DNA from: Streptomyces sp. NRRL WC-3605
Lineage (GTDB): Bacteria; Actinomycetota; Actinomycetes; Streptomycetales; Streptomycetaceae
Direction: 5' to 3'
Assembly (NCBI RefSeq): GCF_001509795.1
Contig: NZ_LLZN01000083.1
Location: 1 to 29,889 of the forward strand
Length of the DNA: 29,889 nucleotides
The notes under the pieces were generated by a model that searched no databases, was not told the DNA's origin, and saw only the letters and a list, made by a program, of their open reading frames with translations. Shown here piece after piece: positions 1 to 8,623 of this stretch (position 1 is its first letter; each line of letters opens with the position of its first letter). A program made the translations under genes and the position numbers.

Positions 1-366
1 GGATGGCGGGGCGACGGGGGGTGGCGGGGGGTTCGGGAAGTGCGGGAGGTGCGCGGGCGACGGCGGCCGGGCGGGCGGGGCGGGGCGGGGCGTGGCAGCG
101 CAGGCGACCTCGGTCGGCCGGGCGAGCAGGCCGCGGCAACGCGGGCGGGCTGGGCGGGCCGTAGCGGCGCGGGCGGTCGGATGGGCCGCCACAACGCAGG
201 CGAGCGCAGGCGGCCGGGCGGGCCGCGACAGCGCGGGCCGTCGGACGGGCCGTGACAGCGCGGGCGACCTCGGTCGCAGGGCGATCGGGCTGTAGCGGCG
301 AAGCGGTGCGAGCCGTCGGGCGGGCCGTGACAGCGCGGGCGGCCAGGCGGGCGGGCCGTCGTGCCG
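1..366. repeat. Degenerate GC-rich repeats downstream of a membrane-protein gene
   Basis: No credible gene is visible. The stretch is over 80% GC by eye and consists of imperfect copies of a module around GGGCCGTGACAGCGCGGGC, clearest near 220-240, 247-266 and 323-341. A second shared block, GCGACCTCGGTCG, occurs near 103 and 264. Unit spacing varies, so this is a decayed repeat and not a regular array. It lies just beyond the stop codon of the minus-strand gene ending at 367. Short open frames here have arginine/glycine-rich compositions typical of non-coding GC repeats. Confidence 0.6.
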
Positions 367-870
367 TCAGGTGCGGCGCTTGCGCTTCGACGGGTTGCCG
401 GTGCGGCGGGTGGTCCGGGACTCGTGCCGCTTGCGGGCCGTCTCGTACTCCTGGCGGTGCAGCTTCTCGCCGGGGGCCTCCATGAGGGAGCGGAAGAAGT
501 AGGCGAGGAGGGAGCCGACGAAGCCGATGGTGAGCAGGCCGCGCAGGCTCGCCTGACGATCCGGGTCGGGGCGCTTGGTGAAGCCGTCCCAGGTGTGACG
601 GAACGCGAGCGCGCTGCACACCGCGAACATCACCACGACCAGCACGGTCACGAAGCTGCCGCTGCCGGCGAGCGCGATTCCTTCGTAGGCGAAGCGCAGC
701 ACGAGGCAGGCGGCGGCCGCGGCGGCCAGCGAGCCGACGGCCACGCCGATGCGGCGGAGCGCGTAGCCGTGGTCGTGGTCGACCCAGGTCGTGCCGAAGA
801 AGCGCAGGGGCTCGGGGCGGGGGCCCGAGGAGCCCGCGGGGGTGGCCGGGGTGCCGTTCGTGTCGCTCAC
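367..870 (-). CDS. Small multi-pass membrane protein of unknown function
   Basis: This is a 167-residue protein if read from the GTG at 870 (V-S-D-T-N-G-T), preferred over an ATG 36 bases upstream because the extra residues look non-coding. The first ~25 residues are Pro/Gly/Ser-rich. Two hydrophobic stretches follow (around GVAVGSLAAAAAACLVL and FVTVLVVVMFAVCSALAF), then a third near LLTIGFVGSLLAYFF, giving three probable membrane spans. A charged tail ends in KRKRRT. Conserved-looking short motifs include TTWVDHDHGYALRR before the first span and HTWDGFTKRPD between spans two and three. I do not recognise a family. It lies about 90 bases downstream of the SH3-like gene on the same strand and could be co-transcribed with it. 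Confidence 0.75.
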   Translation of the reverse strand: MSDTNGTPATPAGSSGPRPEPLRFFGTTWVDHDHGYALRRIGVAVGSLAAAAAACLVLRFAYEGIALAGSGSFVTVLVVVMFAVCSALAFRHTWDGFTKRPDPDRQASLRGLLTIGFVGSLLAYFFRSLMEAPGEKLHRQEYETARKRHESRTTRRTGNPSKRKRRT

Positions 871-942
871 GCGTCGATTATCGCCCCGGCCCGGTCGCGG
901 GCCCACGGCCCGAGCCCAGCCCTCCCCCGCCAGGCCCTCGCC

Positions 943-957
943 CGGGACTTAGTCCCG
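943..957 (-). terminator. Short hairpin directly after the SH3-like gene
   Basis: CGGGAC and GTCCCG flank a TTA loop and form a 6-bp stem touching the TAA stop codon of the SH3-like gene. It is short and has no clear U-tract, so it is at best a weak terminator or a 3'-end stabiliser. Confidence 0.3.
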
Positions 958-1281
958 TTACGAGCAGCGCGGGCGGATGTAGCCGTCGCTGCCGGTCTTG
1001 ATGTACGCGTCCGAGACGTACTGGCCGCCGGCGATGTTGTCCCAGATGGACGAGGTGCCGTACGGGCCGGTCACGGTGGTGCCGGGCCGCTGGCAGTAGA
1101 TCGCGACCTGTGCGCCCTCGGACAGGACGTTGACGATCGGGTAGCTGGTGCCGGGTCCGCTGCGGACGTTGAGGCGCACGCCCGGTGCGACCGGGAAGTA
1201 GGTCACCGCCGTGGCGGCGGCGAGCGTGGTGACGGCGTCGTCCTCGCCGCGGTCCGTCACATCGGCACGGTCGACAGACAT
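958..1281 (-). CDS. SH3-like domain protein without an obvious signal peptide
   Basis: This 107-residue protein starts at the ATG at 1281, which has a strong GGGGGGAG ribosome site about 6 bases upstream. An upstream extension of the open frame has no such support. The core reads LNVRSGPGTSYPIV, the signature of bacterial SH3 (SH3b) modules that usually bind peptidoglycan or mediate cell-wall contacts. The rest fits a single SH3b fold ending in DGYIRPRCS. Two cysteines (in IYCQRP and near the C-terminus) could form a disulfide if the protein is exported. The first ~40 residues are acidic then Ala/Thr-rich and do not form a classical signal peptide, which is odd for this family. Location and ligand are unknown. 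Confidence 0.75.
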   Translation of the reverse strand: MSVDRADVTDRGEDDAVTTLAAATAVTYFPVAPGVRLNVRSGPGTSYPIVNVLSEGAQVAIYCQRPGTTVTGPYGTSSIWDNIAGGQYVSDAYIKTGSDGYIRPRCS

Positions 1282-1307
1282 AGGTACTCCCCCCCGTTGG
1301 AGCCCAC

Positions 1308-1334
1308 GACGATCGTGGGGCCCCGTTGATTCCC
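1308..1334 (-). promoter_or_regulatory. Candidate ECF-type promoter of the SH3-like gene
   Basis: On the minus strand GGGAAT (1334-1329) is followed after 18 bases by GTC (part of CGTC, 1311-1308). This resembles the known SigR-type layout GGGAAT-N18-GTT and, more loosely, other ECF promoters. The spacing predicts a start near 1301 and a ~20-nt leader holding the GGGGGGAG ribosome site. A perfect hairpin, CCCACGA-CGA-TCGTGGG (1303-1319), overlaps the -10 region. Pattern match only. Confidence 0.3.
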
Positions 1335-1393
1335 ACAAATCACGCCACGAAACAGGCGTCCACACATCGAACGCGCACACTAGCAAGCCGCCT

Positions 1394-1421
1394 CTGTCTC
1401 GCACGCATCATCGACTAGGCT
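1394..1421 (+). promoter_or_regulatory. Candidate housekeeping promoter of the Ser/Thr kinase gene
   Basis: CTGTCT (1394-1399), a 16-base spacer and TAGGCT (1416-1421) fit a Streptomyces HrdB-type promoter. The start point would fall near 1428, leaving a ~36-nt leader before the ATG at 1464. This argues against the GTG at 1437 being the start codon. Confidence 0.4.
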
Positions 1422-1463
1422 CCGTGCGTCGCGCGCGTGGACGAACAGCACGGGGGTGGTCCC

Positions 1464-3581
1464 ATGGCGTCACGGCACAACATCGGGGCGGGCGCGGAAG
1501 CGGAACGTCCCGAGCACGCCGGGCCCTACCGCCTGGAGTCGCACCTCGGTTCCGGGGGCATGGGCGTCGTCCACCTGGCCAGGAGCACGTCGGGCATGCA
1601 GGTCGCCGTCAAGGTCGTGCATGCCGAGTTCGCGAAGGACCCGGAGTTCAGGGGCCGTTTCCGGCAGGAGGTCGGGGCGGCGCGCAAGGTCAGCGGGGCC
1701 TTCACGGCACCGGTGGTGGACGCCGATCCGGAGGCCGAACGGCCGTGGATGGCCACGCTGTTCATCCCCGGCCCGACGCTCTCCGAACAGGTGAAGCGGA
1801 ACGGCCCGATGGACCCCTCGCAGCTGCGGCGGCTGATGGCCGGGCTGGCGGAGGCGCTGCGGGACATCCACCGGGTCGGCGTCGTGCACCGCGACCTCAA
1901 ACCGAGCAACGTCCTGCTCGCCGACGACGGGCCGAAGGTCATCGACTTCGGCATCTCTCGGCCAAAGGACAGCGAACTGCGGACCGAGACGGGCAAGTTG
2001 ATCGGCACACCGCCGTTCATGGCGCCGGAGCAGTTCCGGCGGCCCCGGGAGGTCGGTCCCGCCGCGGACGTCTTCGCGCTCGGCTCGGTGCTGGTGCACG
2101 CGGCGACGGGGCGCGGGCCGTTCGACTCAGACAGCCCGTATGTCGTCGCCTACCAGGTCGTCCATGACGAGCCGGATCTGACCGGGCTGCCGGAGGACCT
2201 GGCGCCGCTCGTGCTGCGCTGTCTCGCCAAGGAGCCCGAGGACCGGCCCACCCCCGACGAGCTGATGCGGGAACTGCGCTCCGTGGCGGCCTCGTACGAC
2301 ACACAGGCGTTCATACCGGCGCAGCGCACGAGCGGGGAGCGGGACCCCGGGCCCGGGCCGCGGCCGGAGGACGGATCCACCGGGCCGCGGCGCCCGCGCA
2401 CGACGAGCCGGGGGCGGCTGGCCCTGGTGACGGCGGCCGCCGTGGTGGCGCTGGGCGTCGCCGCGGGTGCCGTGCTGTGGCCGGGTGACGGGGACGGGCC
2501 GAGTCGTAAGGCGGGTGCGGGCACGCCGGCCGCCGCGTCGGCGGTCCGGCCCTGGGCCGTGAAGCCGTCCCCGAAGGACGGCGGTCTGCCGCGGTGCGCG
2601 CACACGGACCGGCGGCTGCTGTGCGCGCAGCCGGGTCTGGTCAGCGCGCTCGACCCGGCGGACGGCCGGGTGCTGTGGCGGTACGAGCCGGCCGAGGGGG
2701 ATGTGGCGGGCCGCGCACCCGAGGTCTCGGGCGGGCTCGTGCACGTCCTGACCCACGAGGGCCGGCGCCTGGAGGCGCTCGACCCCGCGTCCGGCGAGCT
2801 CCGGTGGGAGCTGGACGTGTCGGCGTACCGCGGGTTCCGGTACGCGGGCGGCATGCTGGTGCTGATCGGCGCGGACGGCGGCGCGCGGGGCGTCGACAGC
2901 GCGTCCGGCGAGACCCGCTGGACGCGGCGGATACCGGGGCTGGGTGACGCACAGGCCCTCTCGTTCCCGGGGAATCCCTGGCTCTTCGTCGCGCGGACGT
3001 CGGCCGACGGCAGCCGTACGCGCGTGCGGTCCATCGATCCCAAGGACGGCACGGTGCGCTGGGACGCGCCGTTCGACGGCACCGTGACACCCGTCGGCGC
3101 CACCGACGGCGAGGTCTTCCTCGTCGCGACAGGGGCAGGCTACGGCGAGGCGACGGCTGTGGTCCGTTACAGCCCGGCGTCCGGCGCGACGCGGCGCGTG
3201 GCCCTGTCGCAGTCGCTCGCCCAGGCGCAGGCCGCGGTGCACGACGGGACCGTCTACCTGCTGGGTTCGGGCGGCTCCCTGGTCGCCGTCGACCTGCGCG
3301 CGGGCCGGCAGCGGTGGTCGGTGCAGACGGGTGTCGGTCAGGGCTCGGCGCCGGTCGCGGACGGCCGGCACGTGTATCTGAGCGCGGCCGACGGACGGCT
3401 GCTCGCGGTGGACGCGGGCGAGGGGCGCCTCGCCGGTCAGACGGACCCCCGGCTGAACCCGGACGCGGCGGCGGCCACCGCCGACCTGCCGGTGCCCGCG
3501 CTGGGCGGCGGCCGGGTCCACGCCACCGCTCCGGACGGCACGGTCTTCGCCGTGGACGCGCGTTCGCCGGGCGCCTGGTGA
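1464..3581 (+). CDS. Membrane Ser/Thr protein kinase with PQQ-like beta-propeller sensor
   Basis: This 705-residue eukaryotic-type (PknB-like) kinase has a glycine-rich loop GSGGMG at ~29-34, an ATP-anchoring lysine in VAVKVV at ~50, the catalytic loop HRDLKPSN (Asp ~144), DFG at ~161 and APE at ~187. A basic Pro-rich linker and one membrane span (~316-339, ending in VLWPG) separate it from an extracellular part. There, repeats such as DPADGRVLWRYE, DPASGELRWELD, DSASGETRWTRR and DPKDGTVRWDAP are blades of a PQQ-type propeller. The kinase should sense an external ligand and phosphorylate cytoplasmic Ser/Thr targets; neither is identifiable. The ATG at 1464 was chosen over the GTG at 1437 because GGGGGTGG lies just before it. 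The last codons (S-P-G-A-W-stop) are duplicated downstream. Confidence 0.93.
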   Translation: MASRHNIGAGAEAERPEHAGPYRLESHLGSGGMGVVHLARSTSGMQVAVKVVHAEFAKDPEFRGRFRQEVGAARKVSGAFTAPVVDADPEAERPWMATLFIPGPTLSEQVKRNGPMDPSQLRRLMAGLAEALRDIHRVGVVHRDLKPSNVLLADDGPKVIDFGISRPKDSELRTETGKLIGTPPFMAPEQFRRPREVGPAADVFALGSVLVHAATGRGPFDSDSPYVVAYQVVHDEPDLTGLPEDLAPLVLRCLAKEPEDRPTPDELMRELRSVAASYDTQAFIPAQRTSGERDPGPGPRPEDGSTGPRRPRTTSRGRLALVTAAAVVALGVAAGAVLWPGDGDGPSRKAGAGTPAAASAVRPWAVKPSPKDGGLPRCAHTDRRLLCAQPGLVSALDPADGRVLWRYEPAEGDVAGRAPEVSGGLVHVLTHEGRRLEALDPASGELRWELDVSAYRGFRYAGGMLVLIGADGGARGVDSASGETRWTRRIPGLGDAQALSFPGNPWLFVARTSADGSRTRVRSIDPKDGTVRWDAPFDGTVTPVGATDGEVFLVATGAGYGEATAVVRYSPASGATRRVALSQSLAQAQAAVHDGTVYLLGSGGSLVAVDLRAGRQRWSVQTGVGQGSAPVADGRHVYLSAADGRLLAVDAGEGRLAGQTDPRLNPDAAAATADLPVPALGGGRVHATAPDGTVFAVDARSPGAW

Positions 3582-3744
3582 GATGCCCCTCGCCCGGCAC
3601 CCGTGAACCGACCTTCGCCCGGCGCCTGGTGAGCGGCCCCTCGTACGGCGCCCGGCGAACCGACCCCGAGCCCGGCACCCAGGGAACGGGACCGTCGCCC
3701 GGCGCCTGGTGAGCCGCCCCTCGTACGGCGCCCGGCGAACCGGC
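3564..3744 (+). repeat. Tandem copies of the kinase gene 3' end, including its stop codon
   Basis: A block beginning TCGCCsGGCGCCTGGTGAG occurs at 3564 (the true end of the kinase gene), 3615 and 3695. Copies two and three are 80 bases apart and agree over about 50 bases each (3615-3664 and 3695-3744), including the shared CGTACGGCGCCCGGCGAACC. Each copy re-encodes S-P-G-A-W-stop, and the first codon pair differs only synonymously. The remaining intergenic DNA to 3806 contains only a hairpin. Confidence 0.85.
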
Positions 3745-3758
3745 CCCCGTACGGCGAA

Positions 3759-3784
3759 GGGGCCGCCCCCGAGGAGACGGCCCC
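3759..3784. terminator. Convergent terminator between the kinase gene and ilvD
   Basis: GGGGCCG (3759-3765) and CGGCCCC (3778-3784) form a 7-bp GC stem with a 12-base loop. It lies between two convergent genes and could serve both strands. No U-tract is present, as is usual in Streptomyces. Confidence 0.5.
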
Positions 3785-3806
3785 ACCGCGTCGTGACCAG
3801 TCCGGG

Positions 3807-5660
3807 TCAGCCCAGCTTCGAGACGTCGCGCACCGCGCCCTTGTCCGCGCTGGTGGCCATCGCCGCGTAGGCGCGCAGGGCCGCCGACACCTTGCGGTCG
3901 CGGTTCTTCGGCGCGTACACGCCGTTCAGCGCCTGCTCGCGGCGGGTGAGCTCCGCGTCGTCGACGAGGAGTTCGATGGTGCGGTTCGGGATGTCGATGC
4001 GGATGCGGTCGCCGTCCTCGACGAGGGCGATGGTGCCGCCGGACGCGGCCTCCGGGGAGGCGTGGCCGATGGACAGGCCCGAGGTGCCGCCGGAGAAGCG
4101 GCCGTCGGTGATCAGCGCGCAGGTCTTGCCCAGGCCGCGGCCCTTCAGGAAGGACGTGGGGTACAGCATCTCCTGCATACCGGGGCCGCCCTTGGGGCCC
4201 TCGTAGCGGATGACGACGACGTGCCCGTCGGTGACCTGCTTGTTGAGGATCTTCTCGACGGCCTCCTCCTGCGACTCGCAGACGACGGCCGGGCCCTCGA
4301 AGGTCCAGATGGACTCGTCCACGCCCGCGGTCTTCACGACGCAGCCGTCGACGGCGAGGTTGCCCCTGAGGACCGCCAGGCCGCCGTCCTTGGAGTAGGC
4401 GTGCTCGACGCTGCGGATGCAGCCGCCCTCGGCGTCCTCGTCGAGGGCCGCCCAGCGCTCCGACTGGGAGAACGCCTCGGCGGAGCGGACGCAGCCGGGG
4501 GCCGCGTGCCACAGCTCGACGGCCTCCGGCGAGGGGGAGCCGCCGCGCACGTCCCAGGTCTTCAGCCAGTCGGACAGCGACGGGCTGTGGACGGCGTGGA
4601 CGTCCTCGTTGAGCAGGCCGCCGCGGTGCAGCTCGCCCAGCAGGGCGGGGATGCCGCCGGCGCGGTGCACGTCCTCCATGTAGTACGTGCGGTCCTTGGC
4701 GACGTTCGGGGCGACCTTGGCCAGGCAGGGGACGCGGCGCGAGACGGCGTCGATCTCCTCCAGGCCGAACGGGACGCCCGCCTCCTGGGCCGCGGCCAGC
4801 AGGTGCAGGATCGTGTTGGTGGAGCCGCCCATCGCGATGTCGAGCGCCATGGCGTTCTCGAACGCCGCGAAGGTGGCGACGTTGCGCGGCAGGACGGTCT
4901 CGTCGTCCTGCTCGTAGTAGCGGCGGGTGATGTCCATGACGGTGCGGGCGGCGTCCTCGTACAGGCCCTTGCGGGCCGTGTGCGTGGCGAGGATCGAGCC
5001 GTTGCCCGGCAGGGAGAGGCCGATGGCCTCGGTGAGGCAGTTCATCGAGTTGGCGGTGAACATGCCGGAACAGGACCCGCAGGTCGGACAGGCGTTCTCC
5101 TCGATGCGGAGGATGTCCTCGTCCGAGATCTTGTCGTTCACGGCGTCGGAGATCGCGTCGACCAGGTCGAGGGTGCGGACCGTGCCGTCGACGAGCGTGG
5201 CGCGGCCGGACTCCATGGGGCCGCCGGAGACGAACACCGTCGGGATGTTGAGGCGCAGGGCGGCCATCAGCATGCCCGGAGTGATCTTGTCGCAGTTGGA
5301 GATGCAGATCAGGGCGTCGGCGCAGTGCGCCTCGACCATGTACTCCACGCTGTCCGCGATGAGGTCGCGGGAGGGCAGGGAGTAGAGCATGCCGCCGTGG
5401 CCCATCGCGATGCCGTCGTCGACGGCGATCGTGTTGAACTCGCGCGGGATGCCGCCGGCCTCGCGGATGGCGTCGGAGACGATCCGGCCGACGGGCTGGA
5501 GGTGGGTGTGGCCCGGCACGAACTCGGTGAAGGAGTTCGCCACCGCGATGATCGGCTTCCGGCCGATGTCCGCACCGGGTACACCGGAGGCGCGCATAAG
5601 GGCGCGGGCGCCCGCCATGTTGCGGCCGTGGGTGACTGTGCGGGACCTCAGCTCGGGCAT
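3807..5660 (-). CDS. ilvD: Dihydroxy-acid dehydratase (branched-chain amino acid synthesis)
   Basis: This full-length 617-residue IlvD/Edd-family enzyme converts 2,3-dihydroxy-3-methylbutanoate or the methylpentanoate homologue to the 2-keto acid, the penultimate step of valine and isoleucine synthesis, in the cytoplasm. Visible signatures are [10 protein letters not shown] (Cys123) and [18 protein letters not shown] (Cys191/194/197), matching the Fe-S cluster region of the family. [30 protein letters not shown] and [17 protein letters not shown] are also family-typical. The ATG at 5660 has GAAGGAGCG about 6-12 bases upstream. The gene stands alone on the minus strand, 172 bases downstream of the TetR gene, and ends at a convergent terminator. 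I see no leader peptide or T-box attenuator upstream. Confidence 0.98.
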   Translation of the reverse strand: MPELRSRTVTHGRNMAGARALMRASGVPGADIGRKPIIAVANSFTEFVPGHTHLQPVGRIVSDAIREAGGIPREFNTIAVDDGIAMGHGGMLYSLPSRDLIADSVEYMVEAHCADALICISNCDKITPGMLMAALRLNIPTVFVSGGPMESGRATLVDGTVRTLDLVDAISDAVNDKISDEDILRIEENACPTCGSCSGMFTANSMNCLTEAIGLSLPGNGSILATHTARKGLYEDAARTVMDITRRYYEQDDETVLPRNVATFAAFENAMALDIAMGGSTNTILHLLAAAQEAGVPFGLEEIDAVSRRVPCLAKVAPNVAKDRTYYMEDVHRAGGIPALLGELHRGGLLNEDVHAVHSPSLSDWLKTWDVRGGSPSPEAVELWHAAPGCVRSAEAFSQSERWAALDEDAEGGCIRSVEHAYSKDGGLAVLRGNLAVDGCVVKTAGVDESIWTFEGPAVVCESQEEAVEKILNKQVTDGHVVVIRYEGPKGGPGMQEMLYPTSFLKGRGLGKTCALITDGRFSGGTSGLSIGHASPEAASGGTIALVEDGDRIRIDIPNRTIELLVDDAELTRREQALNGVYAPKNRDRKVSAALRAYAAMATSADKGAVRDVSKLG

Positions 5661-5809
5661 CTCGCTCGCTCCTTCAGACAGATAGGGCTGCTAATGAGCG
5701 TACGCCGGTCATCCAGTGGGCGGGACGAGGCGTCCGGAATACGGGACGGATATCTCGCGGACGGGGCGGTACGGCCTCGGGGACGCACGTCGGGGCGGGC
5801 CTCGTGCAC

Positions 5810-5841
5810 GGGCCTGACCGGCCTGACGGGCCTCAGGGGCC
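5810..5841 (-). repeat. 9-bp tandem repeat spanning the stop codon of the TetR gene
   Basis: Read on the minus strand, the final codons GGC-CCC-TGA are followed directly by GGCCCGTCA, GGCCGGTCA and GGCCCG. The unit is 9 bases. It is a smaller version of the stop-spanning repeats found after the kinase gene and cseC. Confidence 0.6.
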
Positions 5842-6459
5842 GGTGAGGTGCCCCTGCACGACGGGGGCCACGCGCGCGACGATCCGCTCCAGGTCGGCCG
5901 AGGCGATCGGCTCGATCTTGATGACGTACCGCATCATCGCGATCCCGACGAGCTGCGCGGCGGCCAGCTCGGCGCGCAGCTCGGCGTCCGGCGCGTCGAT
6001 CTCCCCGGCGATCCGGCGCAGCAGCTGACTGGCGACGAGGCGGCGGAACACGGTGGCCGCGACCTCGTTGGTGACCGCGGACCGGACGACCGCGAGCAGC
6101 GGCTTACGGGTCGCCGGGTTCTCCCAGAGCCCGAACAGGAAGCGGGTCATCCGCTCGCCGACGTCGTCCAGCGGTGCCGCGAGGACGGTGTCGCGCGCCT
6201 TCAGCGCGGGGACGAGGGCGACCTCGACGGCCGCCTCGAAGACCTGTTCCTTGGTGCCGAAGTAGTGGTGGACGAGGGCCGCGTCGACCCCGGCGGCCTT
6301 GGCGATGCCGCGCACCGACGTCTTCTCGTAGCCGCGCTCGGAGAACTCCTCGCGGGCCGCGTCCAGGATGCGCTCGCGGGTGCCGGCGGACTCGGTGCGC
6401 GGGGGGCGACCGCGGCGCCGCGCGCCCGGTCCGCCCGGGGCCGGCCCGGCGTCGGTCAC
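5833..6459 (-). CDS. TetR-family transcriptional regulator
   Basis: This 208-residue TetR/AcrR repressor has a disordered Pro/Gly/Arg-rich N-terminus (~25 residues). The HTH follows: [20 protein letters not shown], then [20 protein letters not shown] and [11 protein letters not shown]. The C-terminal all-helical ligand-binding part is of normal length and not assignable to a ligand. The GTG start at 6459 overlaps the TGA stop of the upstream isomerase gene (GTGA), so the two are translationally coupled and very likely one operon. The regulator may therefore control or respond to the isomerase substrate, but no operator was recognised upstream of either gene. Its stop codon lies inside a short tandem repeat. 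Confidence 0.9.
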   Translation of the reverse strand: MTDAGPAPGGPGARRRGRPPRTESAGTRERILDAAREEFSERGYEKTSVRGIAKAAGVDAALVHHYFGTKEQVFEAAVEVALVPALKARDTVLAAPLDDVGERMTRFLFGLWENPATRKPLLAVVRSAVTNEVAATVFRRLVASQLLRRIAGEIDAPDAELRAELAAAQLVGIAMMRYVIKIEPIASADLERIVARVAPVVQGHLTGP

Positions 6460-7280
6460 GGCCGGGGCACCTTCACCGCGGACGCCAGGTGGAGCCGGGT
6501 GAAGGCGAGGGCCTCGGCGAGGTCCGCCTCCCGTTCGGCGCCGGACATCGCGCGCCGCGTGTTGACCTCGATCACGACGTGCCCGTCGAAGCCGATCCGG
6601 GCGAGGCGCTCCAGCACCTCGGCGCAGGGCTGGGTGCCGCGGCCGGGGACGAGGTGCTCGTCCTTCGCGGAGCCCCGGCCGTCGGCGAGGTGGACGTGCC
6701 CGAGCCGGTCGCCCATGCGGTCGACCATCTGGAGCGCGTCACAGCGGGCGGTGGCCGTGTGGCTGAGGTCGATCGTGAAGTGCCGGTAGTCGTCGCGGGT
6801 GACGTCCCAGTCCGGGGCGTAGGCCAGCATCTCGCGGTCGCGGTAGCGCCAGGGGTACATGTTCTCGACGGCGAAGCGCACGTCCGTCTCGTTCGCCATG
6901 CGCCAGATGCCCTCGACGAAGTCCCGGGCGTACTGGCGCTGCCAGCGGAAGGGCGGGTGCACGACGACCGTGCCGGCCCCGAGCTTCTCGGCGGCGGCCT
7001 GGGCGCGCTGGAGCTTGGTCCAGGGGTCGGTGGACCACACGCGCTGGGTGATCAGCAGGCAGGGGGCGTGGACGGCCAGGATGGGGATGCGGTGGTAGTC
7101 GCTGAGCCGGCGCAGCGCCTCCAGGTCCTGGCTGACCGGGTCGGTCCACACCATGACCTCGACACCGTCGTAGCCGAGGCGCGCGGCGATCTCGAAGGCC
7201 GTCGCCGTCGACTCCGGATAGACCGAGGCCGTCGACAGGGCGACCTTCGCATCCGGGATGCGCACCACTGGATCTGCCAC
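6456..7280 (-). CDS. Sugar phosphate isomerase/epimerase-like TIM barrel protein
   Basis: This ~274-residue protein belongs to the xylose-isomerase-like/AP-endonuclease-2 superfamily. Features include the barrel start [11 protein letters not shown], then [31 protein letters not shown] and [21 protein letters not shown], with the His/Glu/Asp residues expected to hold a divalent metal. The substrate is unknown; this family ranges from hydroxypyruvate and myo-inosose enzymes to uncharacterised epimerases. The start is uncertain. The GTG at 7280 (V-A-D-P-V-V-R-I-P) gives a normal N-terminus, but no convincing ribosome site precedes it, and GTG at 7304 is an alternative. The gene is coupled to the downstream TetR gene by a 4-base overlap. 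Confidence 0.85.
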   Translation of the reverse strand: MADPVVRIPDAKVALSTASVYPESTATAFEIAARLGYDGVEVMVWTDPVSQDLEALRRLSDYHRIPILAVHAPCLLITQRVWSTDPWTKLQRAQAAAEKLGAGTVVVHPPFRWQRQYARDFVEGIWRMANETDVRFAVENMYPWRYRDREMLAYAPDWDVTRDDYRHFTIDLSHTATARCDALQMVDRMGDRLGHVHLADGRGSAKDEHLVPGRGTQPCAEVLERLARIGFDGHVVIEVNTRRAMSGAEREADLAEALAFTRLHLASAVKVPRP

Positions 7281-7631
7281 GAGGGACAGCGTACGGGGAC
7301 TCACCCGGCCCGCGGGAACGGGATGACCATGTGCCCGGCGCCGTCGCACACAACCGGCCACCTGTGCGAACAGGGCATTCGCGGGTCGTAAGGCGGCCCG
7401 GACTCCGACCGGTGTGTGGCGGGCTTCACGCGGGTGGTGCGGCGCACCGCTGGGGCGCGCGGGGCGAGGCCGGGCGCCACCGACGGGGCGCGAGGCGGAG
7501 AGCCGGGCGCCACCCGGCGGCGTGCGGTCGACGGCTGGAGCGCGCGGGGCGCCGCCGGTGGGGCGCGTGGGGGTGAGCCGGGCGCCGCTAGCGGGGAGCC
7601 GGGCGTCGCCAGCGGCCCGGGCGCACGGCCG
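7281..7631. repeat. GC-rich intergenic region with degenerate GAGCCGGGCGCCRC repeats
   Basis: No credible gene is visible in these ~350 bases. A motif near GAGCCGGGCGCCAC recurs at about 7466, 7500, 7575 and 7596, interspersed with GGGGCGCG blocks. The region lies downstream of ppx (minus strand) and upstream of the isomerase gene, so it must also hold the isomerase promoter, which I could not identify. The minus-strand form GGCGCCCGGCTCACC resembles the GGCGCCCGGCGAACC core of the repeats after the kinase gene. Confidence 0.55.
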
Positions 7632-8561
7632 TCACGGAGTCATGTGGTCCAGCTTGCGCAGGATGACGCCCTCGCGCAGCGCCCACGGGCAGATCTCCAG
7701 CGTCTCCACGCCGAACAGGTCCATGGCGCCCTCGGCGACCAGCGCCCCGGCGAGCAGCTGTCCCGCGCGGCCGTCGGAGACACCGGGCAGTTCCGCGCGC
7801 TGGGCGGCGGTCATCCCGGCCAGCTGCGGAACCCACGCCTCCAGGGACTCCCGCTTCAGCTCGCGCTGCACGTACAGGCCCTCGGCGGAGCGGGCGGCAC
7901 CGGCGATCCGGGCCAGCTGCCGGAACGTCTTGGACGTGGCGACGACGTGGTCGGGCGGCCCGAACCGGCTGAACTCGCCGACCGTACGGGCGATCTCGGC
8001 CCGTGCGTGGCGCCGCAGCGCGCGTATGTCCTCCGGGTCCGGCGGGTCGCCCGGCAGCCAGCCCGCGGTGAGGCGGCCCGCGCCCAGGGGCAGGGACACC
8101 GCGGCGTCCGGTTCCTCGTCGATGCCGTACGCGATCTCCAGGGAGCCGCCGCCGATGTCCAGGACGAGCAGTTTCCCGGCCGACCAGCCGAACCAGCGCC
8201 GGGCGGCCAGGAAGGTCAGTCGGGCCTCGTCGTCCCCGGCGAGGACCTGGAGCTCGACGCCGGTCTCGTCCTTGACGCGCGCGAGGACCTCGTCGGCGTT
8301 GACCGCCTCACGCACGGCGGAGGTGGCGAACGGCAGGACCTCCTCGACCCCCTTGTCCTCGGCGGCCTGGAGCGCCTCGTGGATCACGCCCACCAGGCGG
8401 TCGACCCCGTCGGTGCCGATGGCGCCCTTGTCGTCGAGGAGTTGGGCGAGGCGCAGTTCTTCCTTGTGCGAGTGCGCGGGCAGCGGGCGCGCGCCGGGAT
8501 GCGCGTCCACCACCAGCAGATGCACCGTGTTCGAACCCACGTCGAGGACACCGAGTCTCAT
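7632..8561 (-). CDS. ppx: Ppx/GppA-family exopolyphosphatase
   Basis: This 309-residue protein of the ASKHA (actin-like ATPase) fold hydrolyses terminal phosphate from polyphosphate and/or pppGpp. The N-terminal phosphate-1 motif [14 protein letters not shown] and the central [13 protein letters not shown] motif are diagnostic. The protein is about the length of the short actinobacterial Ppx enzymes, without the C-terminal HD-like domain of E. coli Ppx. The ATG at 8561 (M-R-L-G-V-L-D-V-G) is chosen because the family motif begins right there; the longer upstream frame runs antisense into the next gene and looks non-coding. No strong ribosome site is visible. The enzyme links this window to phosphate storage and stringent signalling. 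Confidence 0.93.
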   Translation of the reverse strand: MRLGVLDVGSNTVHLLVVDAHPGARPLPAHSHKEELRLAQLLDDKGAIGTDGVDRLVGVIHEALQAAEDKGVEEVLPFATSAVREAVNADEVLARVKDETGVELQVLAGDDEARLTFLAARRWFGWSAGKLLVLDIGGGSLEIAYGIDEEPDAAVSLPLGAGRLTAGWLPGDPPDPEDIRALRRHARAEIARTVGEFSRFGPPDHVVATSKTFRQLARIAGAARSAEGLYVQRELKRESLEAWVPQLAGMTAAQRAELPGVSDGRAGQLLAGALVAEGAMDLFGVETLEICPWALREGVILRKLDHMTP

Positions 8562-8623
8562 GTACGGCACGCTACTGCCCGCGGGGCGCCGCTCCGTCCT
8601 CGAAGTCGCAGGTACGCACGCCG

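Noticed and set aside
1437..1463. GTG at 1437 as the kinase start
   Set aside because: It has no ribosome site and would sit ~9 bases from the predicted transcription start; the ATG at 1464 has GGGGGTGG correctly placed.
4062..5846. Long open frame antisense to ilvD
   Set aside because: Low-complexity Val/Asp/Gly/Ala translation with no recognisable domain, wholly opposite a secure gene.
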